A stretch of 64,000 nt of DNA from Betaproteobacteria bacterium (GCA_009781175.1 WQYQ01000014.1:1-64000), one strand, 5' to 3'. Shown: positions 13,313 to 23,636, counted from the first letter of the stretch. Program-made: numbers and translations. Notes: generated by a model not told the origin, from the sequence alone.

Positions 13313-14791
13313 ATGTCACTTGCAACCCTCATCAAAGCCATCCAGGACATCATGCGCAAGGATGTCGGCGTCGATGGCGACGCCCAGCGCATCAGCCAGA
13401 TCTGCTGGCTGTTGTTCCTGAAGATCTTCGACGACAAGGAGCAGGAATGGGAACTCACCCAGCCCGGCTACCGCTCGCCGCTGCAAAGCCGCTTTCGCTG
13501 GAACAACTGGGCCAAAAACCCGGAAGGGGATACCGGCGAAGAACTGATCGACTTCGTCAACAACGACCTCTTCCCAGCCCTGAAACAGCTTGCTTACAAG
13601 GCGATCCCATCCCCGCAAGGCCGCGTAATCGGCTCGGTATTCGAGGACGCCTACAACTACATGAAATCCGGCACGCTGCTTCGCCAAGTCATCAACACCA
13701 TCGAAGAAGACGTGGATTTCAACAAATCCGGCGACAGGCACCTGTTCAACGACATCTACGAAAAAATCCTCGCCGATCTGCAATCGGCCGGCAATGCTGG
13801 TGAGTACTACACCCCACGCGCGGTCACACAATTCATGGTCGACATCCTCGACCCGAAACTGGACGAGAGCCTTCTCGACCCGGCCTGCGGCACGGGCGGT
13901 TTCCTGACCTGTTCCATCGAACATCTGAAGAAGCAGGTCAAAACACCGGAAGACAACCGACGACTACAAGAGAACATCCACGGCGTCGAAAAGAAACCCC
14001 TGCCGCACATGCTGGCCATGACCAACATGATGCTGCACGGCATCGACGTGCCTACCCGTATCCGCCACAACAATACGCTCTCGCGCCCGTTCAAGGACTA
14101 CGGTCCGCACGACCGCGTGGACATCATCGTCACCAACCCGCCGTTCGGCGGCATGGAAGAGGACGGCATCGAAAAGAACTTCCTTGCCAAGCACCAGACC
14201 CGCGAAACCGCCGACCTGTTCATGGCGCTGATCATGCATCGGCTCAAGCACGACACCGGCCGCGCCGCCGTGGTGCTGCCCGATGGCTTCCTGTTTGGCG
14301 AAGGGGTGAAAACCACGCTCAAGCGCGAACTGCTGGAAGAATTCAATCTGCATACCATCGTGCGGCTGCCCAAAGGCGTGTTCGCTCCCTACACCGGCAT
14401 CGCCACCAACATCCTGTTCTTCGAGAAAGGCGGCCCCACGCAAGACGTATGGTTCTTCGAGCATCCTTACCCGGAAGGCTACAAAAGCTACTCCCGCTCC
14501 AAGCCGCTGACCATCGAAGAATTCGAGCGCGAAAAAGCCTGGTGGGGCGACCCGCAGCGCCAGGGCCGCAAAACCACCGAGCACGCCTGGAAAGTCTCGG
14601 CCAAGGAAATCGCCGCCCGCAACTACAACCTCGACTGCAAAAACCCGCACGAAGTAGCCATCGAACTTGGCGACCCTGACGAACTGATGGCCGAGTACCA
14701 GGACATCACCCGCCAATTGCAAGCCGCCCAACAGGCACTGAAGGCCGAACTGCTGGCGGCACTCAGAGCCACGAGCGGAGAACAGGCATGA
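13313..14791 (+). CDS. hsdM: Type I DNA methyltransferase subunit M
   Basis: 492 aa; GEYYTPRAVTQFMVDIL, DPACGTGGFL, TNPPFGG. Confidence 0.96.
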   Translation: MSLATLIKAIQDIMRKDVGVDGDAQRISQICWLLFLKIFDDKEQEWELTQPGYRSPLQSRFRWNNWAKNPEGDTGEELIDFVNNDLFPALKQLAYKAIPSPQGRVIGSVFEDAYNYMKSGTLLRQVINTIEEDVDFNKSGDRHLFNDIYEKILADLQSAGNAGEYYTPRAVTQFMVDILDPKLDESLLDPACGTGGFLTCSIEHLKKQVKTPEDNRRLQENIHGVEKKPLPHMLAMTNMMLHGIDVPTRIRHNNTLSRPFKDYGPHDRVDIIVTNPPFGGMEEDGIEKNFLAKHQTRETADLFMALIMHRLKHDTGRAAVVLPDGFLFGEGVKTTLKRELLEEFNLHTIVRLPKGVFAPYTGIATNILFFEKGGPTQDVWFFEHPYPEGYKSYSRSKPLTIEEFEREKAWWGDPQRQGRKTTEHAWKVSAKEIAARNYNLDCKNPHEVAIELGDPDELMAEYQDITRQLQAAQQALKAELLAALRATSGEQA

Positions 14792-15912
14792 CCTCCCGCC
14801 TGCCGACTGATTACCCCGCGCTGCTGGCCGACATCAAGCAGCGCGTGCGCCGCGCCCAAACACGGGCCATGCTGGCGGTCAACGCCGAATTGATCCGCCT
14901 CTACTGGGACATCGGTGCCCTCATCCACACCCGCCAGCAACAACAGGGCTGGGGGGCTGGCGTCATTCCCCGGCTGGCGAAAGACCTGCACAACGAACTG
15001 CCGGAAGAAAAAGGCTTCTCCGAGCGCAACATCAAGCGCATGTTGGCCTTCTACCGCGAATACCCGCATCTGGGCGCAAGCGCTGCAAAAGTGCCACAAC
15101 CGGTGGCACAAATCACCGAGGCCGAAAAAGTGACACAGCCTGTGTCACAAATGCCGGAAGGGCAGGACGCGCCTGCCTATCCGCCAGAGTTGCTCCTGGC
15201 GCTGCCTTGGGGCCACCACGTCGAACTGATGAACAAGGTGAAAGACCCCGCCACACGCCAGTGGTACATACGCACCGCCATTGAAAACGGCTGGAGCCGC
15301 AACATCCTCCTGATGCAGATCGAAACCGCTGCGCATCGTCGGCAAGGCAAGGCTGCCAGCAATTTCGCCCTGCGTCTGCCCGCGCCGGAATCCGATCTGG
15401 TGCAGCAAACCCTCAAGGACCCCTACCTGTTCGACTTTCTGACGTTGGAAGCAGGTTTCCACGAGCGCGAACTGGAAACCGGACTCATCGCCCACCTGGA
15501 AAAATTTCTGCTCGAACTCGGCCAAGGTTTCGCCTTCGTCGGGCGGCAATACCACCTCGATCTGGAAGGCGACGACTTCTACATCGACCTGCTGTTCTAC
15601 CACCTGAAGCTACGCTGCTATGTGGTCATCGACCTCAAGCGCGGCAACTTCAAGCCGGAATACGCAGGCAAGATGAATTTTTATTGCAATGTCGTGGACG
15701 ACAAACTGCGCCACGAAAGCGACAAACCCACCATCGGCCTGATCCTGTGCCAGCAACCCAACCGCGTGCTGGCCGAATATGCGCTACGCGGCGTGGACAA
15801 GCCCATCGGCGTTTCCAGCTTCGAGTTGACCCGTGCATTACCGAAAACGCTGAAAAGCAGCCTGCCCAGCATCGAACAGATCGAGCGCGAACTGGGGGGC
15901 GGGCATGAATAA
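14788..15912 (+). CDS. DUF1016/YhcG-family PDDEXK nuclease domain protein
   Basis: 374 aa; NAELIRLYWDIGALIHTRQQQQGWG...IPRLAKDLHNELPEEKGFSERNIKRMLAFYREYP; ALPWGHHVELMNKVKD; C-terminal FYIDLLFYHLKLRCYVVIDLK. Confidence 0.9.
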   Translation: MTSRLPTDYPALLADIKQRVRRAQTRAMLAVNAELIRLYWDIGALIHTRQQQQGWGAGVIPRLAKDLHNELPEEKGFSERNIKRMLAFYREYPHLGASAAKVPQPVAQITEAEKVTQPVSQMPEGQDAPAYPPELLLALPWGHHVELMNKVKDPATRQWYIRTAIENGWSRNILLMQIETAAHRRQGKAASNFALRLPAPESDLVQQTLKDPYLFDFLTLEAGFHERELETGLIAHLEKFLLELGQGFAFVGRQYHLDLEGDDFYIDLLFYHLKLRCYVVIDLKRGNFKPEYAGKMNFYCNVVDDKLRHESDKPTIGLILCQQPNRVLAEYALRGVDKPIGVSSFELTRALPKTLKSSLPSIEQIERELGGGHE

Positions 15913-17674
15913 GCGCACCGCCGAATTGCTTGAAAGGCACTTCGAGGTCGCTTTTGCCGCGCCCGACGGCATCAAGAAGCTGCGCGAACTGATCCTCACG
16001 CTGGCCATGCAAGGCCGGCTAGTGGCGCAAGACCCGAAGGATGCGCCGGCCAGCGAGCTGCTGAAGGAGATCGAAGCCGAGAAACAGCGGCTGGTGAAAG
16101 AGGGAAAGATCAAACCGCCCAGGTTGTTGCCACCGATTAAGGAAGAGGAAAAGCCTTATGCGTTGCCGCAGGGGTGGGAGTGGGTACGTTTTGGAGAAAT
16201 TACTCAGCACAACTCTGGCAAAACTCTTGATGGCGGTAGAAATACTGGACTTCCGAGGAAGTACATCACCACGTCGAATGTCTACTGGGGGAAATTCCAG
16301 CTCAATAACGTCCGGGAAATGCTAATTCGTGAAGACGAGCTAGATAAATGCTCGGCACGTAAAGGAGACTTGCTCATCTGTGAAGGTGGAGAGGCTGGAC
16401 GCGCTGCTGTCTGGGAGCTGGCTGAAGAAATTTGTTTCCAGAACCACGTGCATCGTGCCCGGTTCTACAAAGACGTTAATCCATATCTGGCCTATCGATT
16501 CTTCGAAAAGATTAACGCTAGCGGGGAAATAAATAATTATAGAAAAGGGGTCGGAATATCGAATATGTCGAGCAAGGCACTTGCCTCGATCGTCTTCCCC
16601 TTGCCTCCAAAGTCGGAGCAACACTGCATTGTTGCCAAGATCGACGAACTGATGGTGCGTTGCGACGAGCTGGAAAAACTGCGCGCCGCGCAGCAGGAAA
16701 AGCGCCTTACTGTCCATACCGCCGCCATCAAGCAACTGCTGAACATCGCCGAACCCGATCAGCACCAGCGCGCGCAAACCTTCCTCGCCGAACACTTCAG
16801 CGAGCTTTACACCGTCAAGGAAAACGTCGCCGAGCTACGCAAGGCCATCCTGCAACTGGCGGTAATGGGCAAGCTTGTTCCGCAAAACCCGGACGATCAG
16901 CCAGCTAGCGAGCTGCTGCAAGAGATCAAGGCCGAGAAACAGCGGTTGGTGCTGGCAAATAAGATCAAGGGGCCCAAGCTAGGACCTTCAATCGATCAAG
17001 AAGATGAGCCATTTCCTGTTCCTGATAATTGGTGGTGGGTGAGGATTGCCGAGCTTGCGGAGTCCATAGATTACGGAACGTCACAGAAAACTTGTGATGA
17101 TTCCTCACTTGTTCCTGTTTATCGAATGGGAAATATTGTCGACGGTCGGTTGATCGACGAAGGATTCAAGTACATTTCGCCAGAAATCGACGATCTGCCT
17201 CGTCTCTTTCTTCAACCAAACGATATTCTTTTTAACCGCACGAACAGCTATGAGCTGGTTGGAAAGTCAGCACGATACACAGGCCAAGCCGAGCAGGCGA
17301 CCTTTGCATCTTATTTGATAAGGGTTAGATTACATGACGCGTTACTGAATCCGGTCTTCATGAGTTTGGCTATGAATGCACCCTATTTCAGATCAACTCA
17401 AATCGAACCTGAAATTGTTCAACAGTGTGGACAAGCAAACTTTAATGGTACGAAGCTTTCCCTTTGTGCTGTTCCACTTCCTCCATTTGCGGAGCAACAC
17501 CGCATCGTCGCCAAAATCGACCAATTGATGACGCTTTGTGACTCACTGGAGCAGCACATTGACAAGACTGCCCTTAAGCAAACCGAGCTGCTGAATGCTC
17601 TGGTTCATGCCCAATCACAGAATAAACATGAAAAACCGAAGTCCGTTGCGGAAGCCTTACCCCAACCAGCCTGA
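15905..17674 (+). CDS. hsdS: Type I restriction enzyme specificity subunit S
   Basis: 589 aa; two target-recognition halves each closed by PP(K/F)xEQHxIVAKIDxLMxxCDxLE. Confidence 0.94.
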   Translation: MNKRTAELLERHFEVAFAAPDGIKKLRELILTLAMQGRLVAQDPKDAPASELLKEIEAEKQRLVKEGKIKPPRLLPPIKEEEKPYALPQGWEWVRFGEITQHNSGKTLDGGRNTGLPRKYITTSNVYWGKFQLNNVREMLIREDELDKCSARKGDLLICEGGEAGRAAVWELAEEICFQNHVHRARFYKDVNPYLAYRFFEKINASGEINNYRKGVGISNMSSKALASIVFPLPPKSEQHCIVAKIDELMVRCDELEKLRAAQQEKRLTVHTAAIKQLLNIAEPDQHQRAQTFLAEHFSELYTVKENVAELRKAILQLAVMGKLVPQNPDDQPASELLQEIKAEKQRLVLANKIKGPKLGPSIDQEDEPFPVPDNWWWVRIAELAESIDYGTSQKTCDDSSLVPVYRMGNIVDGRLIDEGFKYISPEIDDLPRLFLQPNDILFNRTNSYELVGKSARYTGQAEQATFASYLIRVRLHDALLNPVFMSLAMNAPYFRSTQIEPEIVQQCGQANFNGTKLSLCAVPLPPFAEQHRIVAKIDQLMTLCDSLEQHIDKTALKQTELLNALVHAQSQNKHEKPKSVAEALPQPA

Positions 17675-17675
17675 T

Positions 17676-17797
17676 TGACTACGAGTCGAGCGCAAGCCCC
17701 GCCATTTATGGCGGGGTCAGCGAGACAAACGTTATAGGCGCCGTAGGCGCCACCGATCCGTGGCGAAGAAGCCCCAAGCTTCAGCTTGGGGGAATTC
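17676..17797 (+). mobile_element. Orphan IS200/IS605-like right-end / omegaRNA-scaffold-like hairpin cluster (no transposase or TnpB ORF)
   Basis: Hairpins CCCCGCCAT-TT-ATGGCGGGG (17697-17716), GGCGCC-GTA-GGCGCC (17737-17751), CCCCAAGCT-TC-AGCTTGGGG (17772-17791) followed by GGAATTCAC. Confidence 0.45.
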
Positions 17798-18107
17798 ACG
17801 GCATTCAGCCGAGGGATGAACGGATCATCTCCGATATGCGCGAGAACTGGCACGAGAGGAAGGCGCGTTTTTCATCCGCCAAGCTTGGTCGATGGCTTGA
17901 CTGGTTACGTAGCGAAAAGCTTGTCCCTCGCGGGTTACCTCCGAAAACCATATAACAGGCTGGGCCAATATCGATAAGTGTTAATGTGATGGCTGGGCCG
18001 GCCGTTCACTATTTCAATGGCTATCAGGACTTTTGGGTTCAAGACGGGCCATTTATATCAATGGCATAGATTATTAATTTCGGCGCACTATCTGAAAGTG
18101 ACTTCAC

Positions 18108-18434
18108 ATGGGCGAATACAATATTCATTACTATCAAACGGAAGCCTCGCGCCTTGCCCTTGAAATCGAACGGAAATTGGTGATTCTCGGATTGGATTGG
18201 CATTCGCCCCGCGACATGCAATCCCTGGCCCAGCGTGTGCTCGAAACCGATGCAAAACGGATAAGCCATGTATCAGGTGATTCGCACCATGAAATCGCCT
18301 GGATAGAGTTGTGCGGTTTGATTGGTTTGATGAACATGCTGATGGCGGGATCGGCAGAAAAGAATGTTGAAGTGCACGGCAATGAAGTTTGGAAAGCCAT
18401 TGCTCAAGCGCTGTGGAAAGAAAAAGGCGTTTGA
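18108..18434 (+). CDS. Hypothetical protein (108 aa)
   Basis: Intact ORF MGEYNIHYYQTEASRLALEIERKL...; no family recognised. Confidence 0.6.
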   Translation: MGEYNIHYYQTEASRLALEIERKLVILGLDWHSPRDMQSLAQRVLETDAKRISHVSGDSHHEIAWIELCGLIGLMNMLMAGSAEKNVEVHGNEVWKAIAQALWKEKGV

Positions 18435-18473
18435 AAAGGGAATCCAGGTTTTGGATTAGTTCAGGCCGTGTGC

Positions 18474-18489
18474 TGTTTCACGTGGAACA
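18474..18489. promoter_or_regulatory. parS: parS-like ParB binding site
   Basis: TGTTTCACGTGGAACA, one mismatch to TGTTTCACGTGAAACA. Confidence 0.85.
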
Positions 18490-18496
18490 AAAGTGA

Positions 18497-19255
18497 ATGG
18501 AGTGGTTGCTATTAGGTGGCGGCGCGTTTTTCGCGGGCCTGGTTGATGCCGTTGTTGGTGGCGGGGGTTTGATTCTTGTTCCGCTCCTTCTGACGAGTTT
18601 TCCCAACTCACCCATTTCGGTTCTTTTTGGCACCAATAAAGTTGCCGCCATCGTTGGAACATCGTCCGCCTGCATACGCTACGCTAAATCGATAGGGATT
18701 CCTTGGAACGTTGCCGCTTGGGTGGCGGCTACGGCTTTTCTGGGATCCTGGATCGGAGCGCAATCCGTTTCCTTGCTGCACAGGGAAACGATGAAACCGC
18801 TGGTGCTGCTGTTATTGATTCTTGTTGGTGGCTACACTTTTGCCAAGAAGGATTTTGGGCGCATGGAGGGCCACCCGATAGCGTTACGCTGGAGGCTGCC
18901 CGTAGCGCTCGGCTTTGGCGGCATTATCGGGTTTTATGACGGATTCTTCGGGCCGGGTACGGGGAGTTTCCTGATTTTCGTTTTCATCCGTTGGTTCGGA
19001 TTCGATTTTTTGAGAGCTTCGGCTGCGGCAAAGCTTGTGAATGTCGCGACTAACCTTGGCGCGATTTTATTTTTCTCCACCCATGATGGAGTTTATTGGA
19101 AGCTCGCCGCAATGATGGCGGTTGCGAATCTGCTTGGTGCGCTTGTCGGTGCTCATTTAGCCCTTCGTCATGGGAATCGCTTTATTCGCTGGCTGTTCAT
19201 GTTGGTCGTCGTTGTGTTGATCGGAAAGCTGGGCTGGGAAGTTTGTTTCACGTGA
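18497..19255 (+). CDS. TauE/SafE (TSUP) family sulfite exporter-like permease
   Basis: 252 aa; GLVDAVVGGGGLILVPLLL...FGTNKVAAIVGT...GFYDGFFGPGTGSFLIF. Confidence 0.9.
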   Translation: MEWLLLGGGAFFAGLVDAVVGGGGLILVPLLLTSFPNSPISVLFGTNKVAAIVGTSSACIRYAKSIGIPWNVAAWVAATAFLGSWIGAQSVSLLHRETMKPLVLLLLILVGGYTFAKKDFGRMEGHPIALRWRLPVALGFGGIIGFYDGFFGPGTGSFLIFVFIRWFGFDFLRASAAAKLVNVATNLGAILFFSTHDGVYWKLAAMMAVANLLGALVGAHLALRHGNRFIRWLFMLVVVVLIGKLGWEVCFT

Positions 19256-19259
19256 AACA
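19244..19259. promoter_or_regulatory. parS: Perfect parS site
   Basis: TGTTTCACGTGAAACA, full 16-bp palindrome, overlapping the stop codon of the TauE gene. Confidence 0.93.
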
Positions 19260-19382
19260 ATAAGGTCTTTCGTAGCCGATCGTGAATGGATTGCCAAAAT
19301 CGGGCATTTATCTAGGCTTTGAGTTATCGGACAGGTATCATTTCGGCCCTTCACCAGATTACCCGCCAAGCGGGAACATTCC

Positions 19383-21293
19383 ATGCTGTATCCAATTCGT
19401 TTTGATGTCATCGTTGTCGGCGGCGGCCATGCCGGAACCGAAGCCGCATTGGCCGCGGCCAGAATGGGCTGCGCCACGTTATTGCTTACCCACAACATCG
19501 AAACCTTGGGGCAGATGAGTTGCAATCCCTCGATTGGCGGAATCGGTAAAGGGCACCTCGTCAAGGAAGTGGATGCGCTCGGCGGCGCGATGGCGGAGGC
19601 TGCCGATGAAGGGGGGATTCAATTTCGCATCCTCAACGCAAGCAAAGGTCCGGCCGTGCGCGCAACCCGCGCCCAGGCGGACCGCGTGCTGTACAAAGCC
19701 GCCATCCGTCGCCGCCTTGAAAATCAGCCGAATCTGAGTCTGTTTCAGCAGGCCGTGGACGACATTACGGTTGCGGGCGAGCGTGTGACAGGTGTGGTGA
19801 CACAGATCGGCCTGCGCTTTGAAGCGAAAACGGTTGTACTGACCGCCGGCACTTTTCTCGACGGCCTCGTTCATATTGGTTTGCAAAACTACGCCGCAGG
19901 GCGTGCGGGCGATCCCGCGGCAGTGAATCTTTCTCATTGTCTGCGTGAGTTGAAGCTGCCGGTTGGCCGCTTGAAAACCGGGACGCCGCCGCGTATCGAT
20001 GGCAGGACGATCGATTTCTCGCTCATGGAAGAGCAGCCTGGCGACGATCCAGCGCCCGTGTTCAGCTTCCTTGGCGATCCAGCGCAACATCCGAAGCAGT
20101 TGCCCTGCTGGATCACACGCACGAATGAACGGACGCACACAATCATCCGCGCCAATCTCGACCGTTCGCCGATGTACACCGGAGTCATTGAAGGCGTGGG
20201 ACCGCGTTACTGCCCGTCGATCGAAGACAAGATCCATCGTTTTGCCGATAAGGATGGACATAACGTGTTTCTCGAACCGGAAGGTTTGAACACGCACGAG
20301 TTCTATCCGAACGGAATTTCGACTTCCTTGCCGTTCGATGTCCAACTGCAAGTCGTCCATTCGATTCGCGGCATGGAGAACGCGCACATCCTGCGGCCTG
20401 GCTATGCCATCGAATACGATTACTTCGATCCGCGCAATTTAAAAGCGAGTTTCGAAACCAAATCGATTGCCGGGCTCTTCTTTGCCGGGCAGATCAACGG
20501 GACGACAGGCTATGAGGAAGCCGCGGCGCAAGGTCTGCTGGCCGGTGCGAATGCCGCTTTACAAGTGCAGGGCAGGGAAGTCTGGTGTCCCAGCCGTGGC
20601 GAAGCCTACCTCGGCGTGTTGGTCGACGATTTGATTACGCGGGGCGTTTCTGAGCCTTACCGGATGTTCACCTCGCGCGCCGAATACCGGCTTTCTCTGC
20701 GTGAAGACAATGCCGATCTGCGTTTGACCGAAACCGGGCGTGCGCTGGGTTTGGTGAATGATAGTCGCTGGGACGCATTCTGCCGCAAACGCGAAGCCGT
20801 CGAACGCGAAACCGCGCGTTTGCGCGCGACTTGGGCCGTACCGCACAAGTTGGCGGAAGGCGAGGCGGAGCGTGTATTGGGCGAGCCGCTTGCGCGTGAA
20901 ATGCGGTTTTTCGATCTGCTGCGCCGCCCAGGGGTTCGCTATGCAGACTTGATGAGTTTATCGGTGGCGCCGGCCGACCCGCTCGACGATCAACAGGCGA
21001 TCGAGCAGGTCGAGATTTCCGCCAAATACCAAGGCTATATCGACAGGCAGCAAGACGAAGTGACGCGCCTGGCCGCGCAGGAAAACCAGCGTTTGCCCGA
21101 AGATCTCGACTATCAACAGGTGCGCGGTCTTTCGATCGAGGTTCAGCAGCGCTTGAGCAAACACCGGCCCGAAACGCTTGGCCAGGCTAGCCGCATCCAG
21201 GGCATTACACCTGCGGCGATTTCAATGTTGATGATTCATTTGAAAAAATTGCAGCTCCAGAGCGGCAATGTTTCTTCAGCAATAAAACCATGA
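19383..21293 (+). CDS. mnmG: tRNA uridine-5-carboxymethylaminomethyl(34) synthesis enzyme MnmG
   Basis: 636 aa; [49 protein letters not shown]. Confidence 0.98.
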   Translation: MLYPIRFDVIVVGGGHAGTEAALAAARMGCATLLLTHNIETLGQMSCNPSIGGIGKGHLVKEVDALGGAMAEAADEGGIQFRILNASKGPAVRATRAQADRVLYKAAIRRRLENQPNLSLFQQAVDDITVAGERVTGVVTQIGLRFEAKTVVLTAGTFLDGLVHIGLQNYAAGRAGDPAAVNLSHCLRELKLPVGRLKTGTPPRIDGRTIDFSLMEEQPGDDPAPVFSFLGDPAQHPKQLPCWITRTNERTHTIIRANLDRSPMYTGVIEGVGPRYCPSIEDKIHRFADKDGHNVFLEPEGLNTHEFYPNGISTSLPFDVQLQVVHSIRGMENAHILRPGYAIEYDYFDPRNLKASFETKSIAGLFFAGQINGTTGYEEAAAQGLLAGANAALQVQGREVWCPSRGEAYLGVLVDDLITRGVSEPYRMFTSRAEYRLSLREDNADLRLTETGRALGLVNDSRWDAFCRKREAVERETARLRATWAVPHKLAEGEAERVLGEPLAREMRFFDLLRRPGVRYADLMSLSVAPADPLDDQQAIEQVEISAKYQGYIDRQQDEVTRLAAQENQRLPEDLDYQQVRGLSIEVQQRLSKHRPETLGQASRIQGITPAAISMLMIHLKKLQLQSGNVSSAIKP

Positions 21294-21922
21294 GCGTACA
21301 GCCCGAAACCCTGCTCGATCAGGGTCTGGCCGAACTGAGGCTCGATTTGCCCGGCGCGGCGCGCGTGAAACTGCTTGCCTATGCGAAACTTATTTCCAAG
21401 TGGAACAAGGTATACAACCTGACGGCGGTGCGGGATGCGAATGCCATCGTCACCCAGCATCTGCTCGATTCCTTGACCGTTCTGCCATATATCAAGGCGG
21501 AAAGCATCGCGGACATCGGCGCGGGAGCGGGCTTGCCGGGGATCGTGTTGGCGATTGCGCGCCCGGACCTCGATGTGCATACGGTCGATACGGTGCAGAA
21601 AAAAGCGGTCTTCATGCGTCAGGCCGGGATCGAGCTAGGGCTTGCGAATCTCACCGCGCACCACACGCGGGTCGAAAGCTGGCAGCCGGAAAAAGCTTTT
21701 CCCCTCATCATTTCGCGCGCTTTTTCCGAAATGGCGGATTTCGTCCGGCTTACTCGGCATCTGCTCGCGCCGGGCGGACATTGGCTTGCCATGAAGGGCG
21801 TGTATCCTGATGCGGAAATTGCCCAGCTTCCCGCGGGCGTTCGGATGGCCGAAGCGATTCCCCTGCGTCTTCCCGGCGCGGAAGATACCCACCGACATTT
21901 AATCGTTCTTGAGTGCAACTGA
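21290..21922 (+). CDS. rsmG: 16S rRNA (guanine(527)-N7)-methyltransferase RsmG
   Basis: 210 aa; [13 protein letters not shown]...[17 protein letters not shown]; follows mnmG. Confidence 0.96.
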   Translation: MSVQPETLLDQGLAELRLDLPGAARVKLLAYAKLISKWNKVYNLTAVRDANAIVTQHLLDSLTVLPYIKAESIADIGAGAGLPGIVLAIARPDLDVHTVDTVQKKAVFMRQAGIELGLANLTAHHTRVESWQPEKAFPLIISRAFSEMADFVRLTRHLLAPGGHWLAMKGVYPDAEIAQLPAGVRMAEAIPLRLPGAEDTHRHLIVLECN

Positions 21923-22692
21923 TGGCCCGAATCTTCGCAGTCGCAAACCAGAAAGGCGGCGTCGGTAAGACGACCACCGCCGTCAACCTCTCCGCGGCCC
22001 TTGCCGCGCATGGGCAACGTGTTCTGCTTGTCGATCTCGATCCACAAGGCAACGCCACGATGGGCTCGGGTATCGATAAACGGAATCTGCCGGTTTCGGT
22101 TTACCACCTGCTGCTCGGGCTCAGAGATCTGCCGGAAGTGCGCGCGTATTCGGAGTCGGGCGCTTACGCTGTACTGCCCGCGAATCGCGACCTGGCCGGC
22201 GCGGAAGTCGAACTCGTCGATCTGGAAAGGCGCGAGAACCGCTTGAAGGAAGCGTTGCGGGCGGTTGATGCGGAATATGATTTTGTCATCATCGATTGTC
22301 CGCCTTCGCTTTCAATGCTTACGCTCAACGGTTTATGCGCCGCGCATGGCGTCATCATTCCGATGCAGTGCGAATACTATGCGCTCGAAGGGCTTTCCGA
22401 CCTCGTTAATACGATCAAGCAAGTGCACGCCAAGCTCAATCGCGATCTCCGGGTGATCGGCCTGCTGCGCGTGATGTACGACCCGCGCAGCACGCTTGCG
22501 CAACAAGTCAGCGCGCAGCTTGAAGATCACTTCGGCGACAAGGTGTTCAAGGCCGTGATTCCGCGCAACATACGCCTCGCCGAAGCGCCGAGCCACGGCA
22601 TGCCCGGCGTGGTGTTCGATAAGAGCGCGCGCGGTTCGCAAGCCTATCTCGCCTTCGCCGAAGAGATGATCGAGCGAGCCAAAAATTTTTAG
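21922..22692 (+). CDS. parA: Chromosome partitioning ATPase ParA (start near 21922; track ORF from 21913)
   Basis: [38 protein letters not shown]. Confidence 0.96.
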   Translation: MARIFAVANQKGGVGKTTTAVNLSAALAAHGQRVLLVDLDPQGNATMGSGIDKRNLPVSVYHLLLGLRDLPEVRAYSESGAYAVLPANRDLAGAEVELVDLERRENRLKEALRAVDAEYDFVIIDCPPSLSMLTLNGLCAAHGVIIPMQCEYYALEGLSDLVNTIKQVHAKLNRDLRVIGLLRVMYDPRSTLAQQVSAQLEDHFGDKVFKAVIPRNIRLAEAPSHGMPGVVFDKSARGSQAYLAFAEEMIERAKNF

Positions 22693-22712
22693 GCTAGTTC
22701 AGAGGATTTGAA

Positions 22713-23561
22713 TTGATGGTAAAGAAACCCAAGGGCCTCGGCCGCGGGCTCGAAGCGCTGCTGGGCGCCGACCCCGCAAGCGATGAAAAAGGGCGGCTCG
22801 ACACGCTTGCGCTCGATAAGCTGCGGCCGGGTAAATACCAGCCACGCACGCGCATGGATGTCGGCAGCCTGGAAGAGCTTGCCGCTTCGATTCGCGTCCA
22901 AGGGGTGATGTCGCCGATTCTCGTTCGGCCCGTGAATGACGGCGGCTACGAAATCATTGCAGGGGAACGCCGCTGGCGTGCGGCGCAGATTGCTGAGCTG
23001 GCGGAAGTTCCGGTTCTGATCCGCGATATTCCCGACGACGCGGCACTTGCGATGTCGCTGATCGAAAACATCCAGCGCGAAGATCTCAACCCGCTTGAAG
23101 AGGCGCTCGGCATTCAGCGCCTGATCGACGAATTCGGCATGACGCACCAGCAAGCCGCGGACGCGGTAGGGCGTTCACGGCCTGCGACATCGAATCTGCT
23201 GCGCCTCTTGAGCCTTTCCGAGCCGGTGCGGGAACTCCTGATGGCCGGCGATATCGAAATGGGCCATGCGCGCGCTGTTCTGGCCTTGCAGGGCGCGCAG
23301 CAGATCATGCTGGCGAATCAGGTCGTCGCAAAGCGCCTCTCGGTGCGCGAGACTGAAAAAGCGGTGCAGACCGCCTTGCGTCCGCCGGTTGAAAAAGCGC
23401 CTAAACCCGTCAACCGCGACGTTGCCCGCCTTGAGGAAGATCTTGCCGACAAAATTGGCGCGACAGTCAAAATCCAGGCCAACAAAAAAGGGGTCGGGAA
23501 ACTCGTCATCGCCTTTGGCAGTCTGGACCAACTTGATGGTATCTTGAGCCGGCTGAATTGA
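22713..23561 (+). CDS. parB: Chromosome partitioning protein ParB
   Basis: [46 protein letters not shown]. Confidence 0.97.
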   Translation: MMVKKPKGLGRGLEALLGADPASDEKGRLDTLALDKLRPGKYQPRTRMDVGSLEELAASIRVQGVMSPILVRPVNDGGYEIIAGERRWRAAQIAELAEVPVLIRDIPDDAALAMSLIENIQREDLNPLEEALGIQRLIDEFGMTHQQAADAVGRSRPATSNLLRLLSLSEPVRELLMAGDIEMGHARAVLALQGAQQIMLANQVVAKRLSVRETEKAVQTALRPPVEKAPKPVNRDVARLEEDLADKIGATVKIQANKKGVGKLVIAFGSLDQLDGILSRLN

Positions 23562-23636
23562 TCCAAGCCGGCATGGTTGTCGCCGCATCAACCCTATCAG
23601 CAGGGCCACTCCACACCAAAGAAAGGAATTTTCGCC

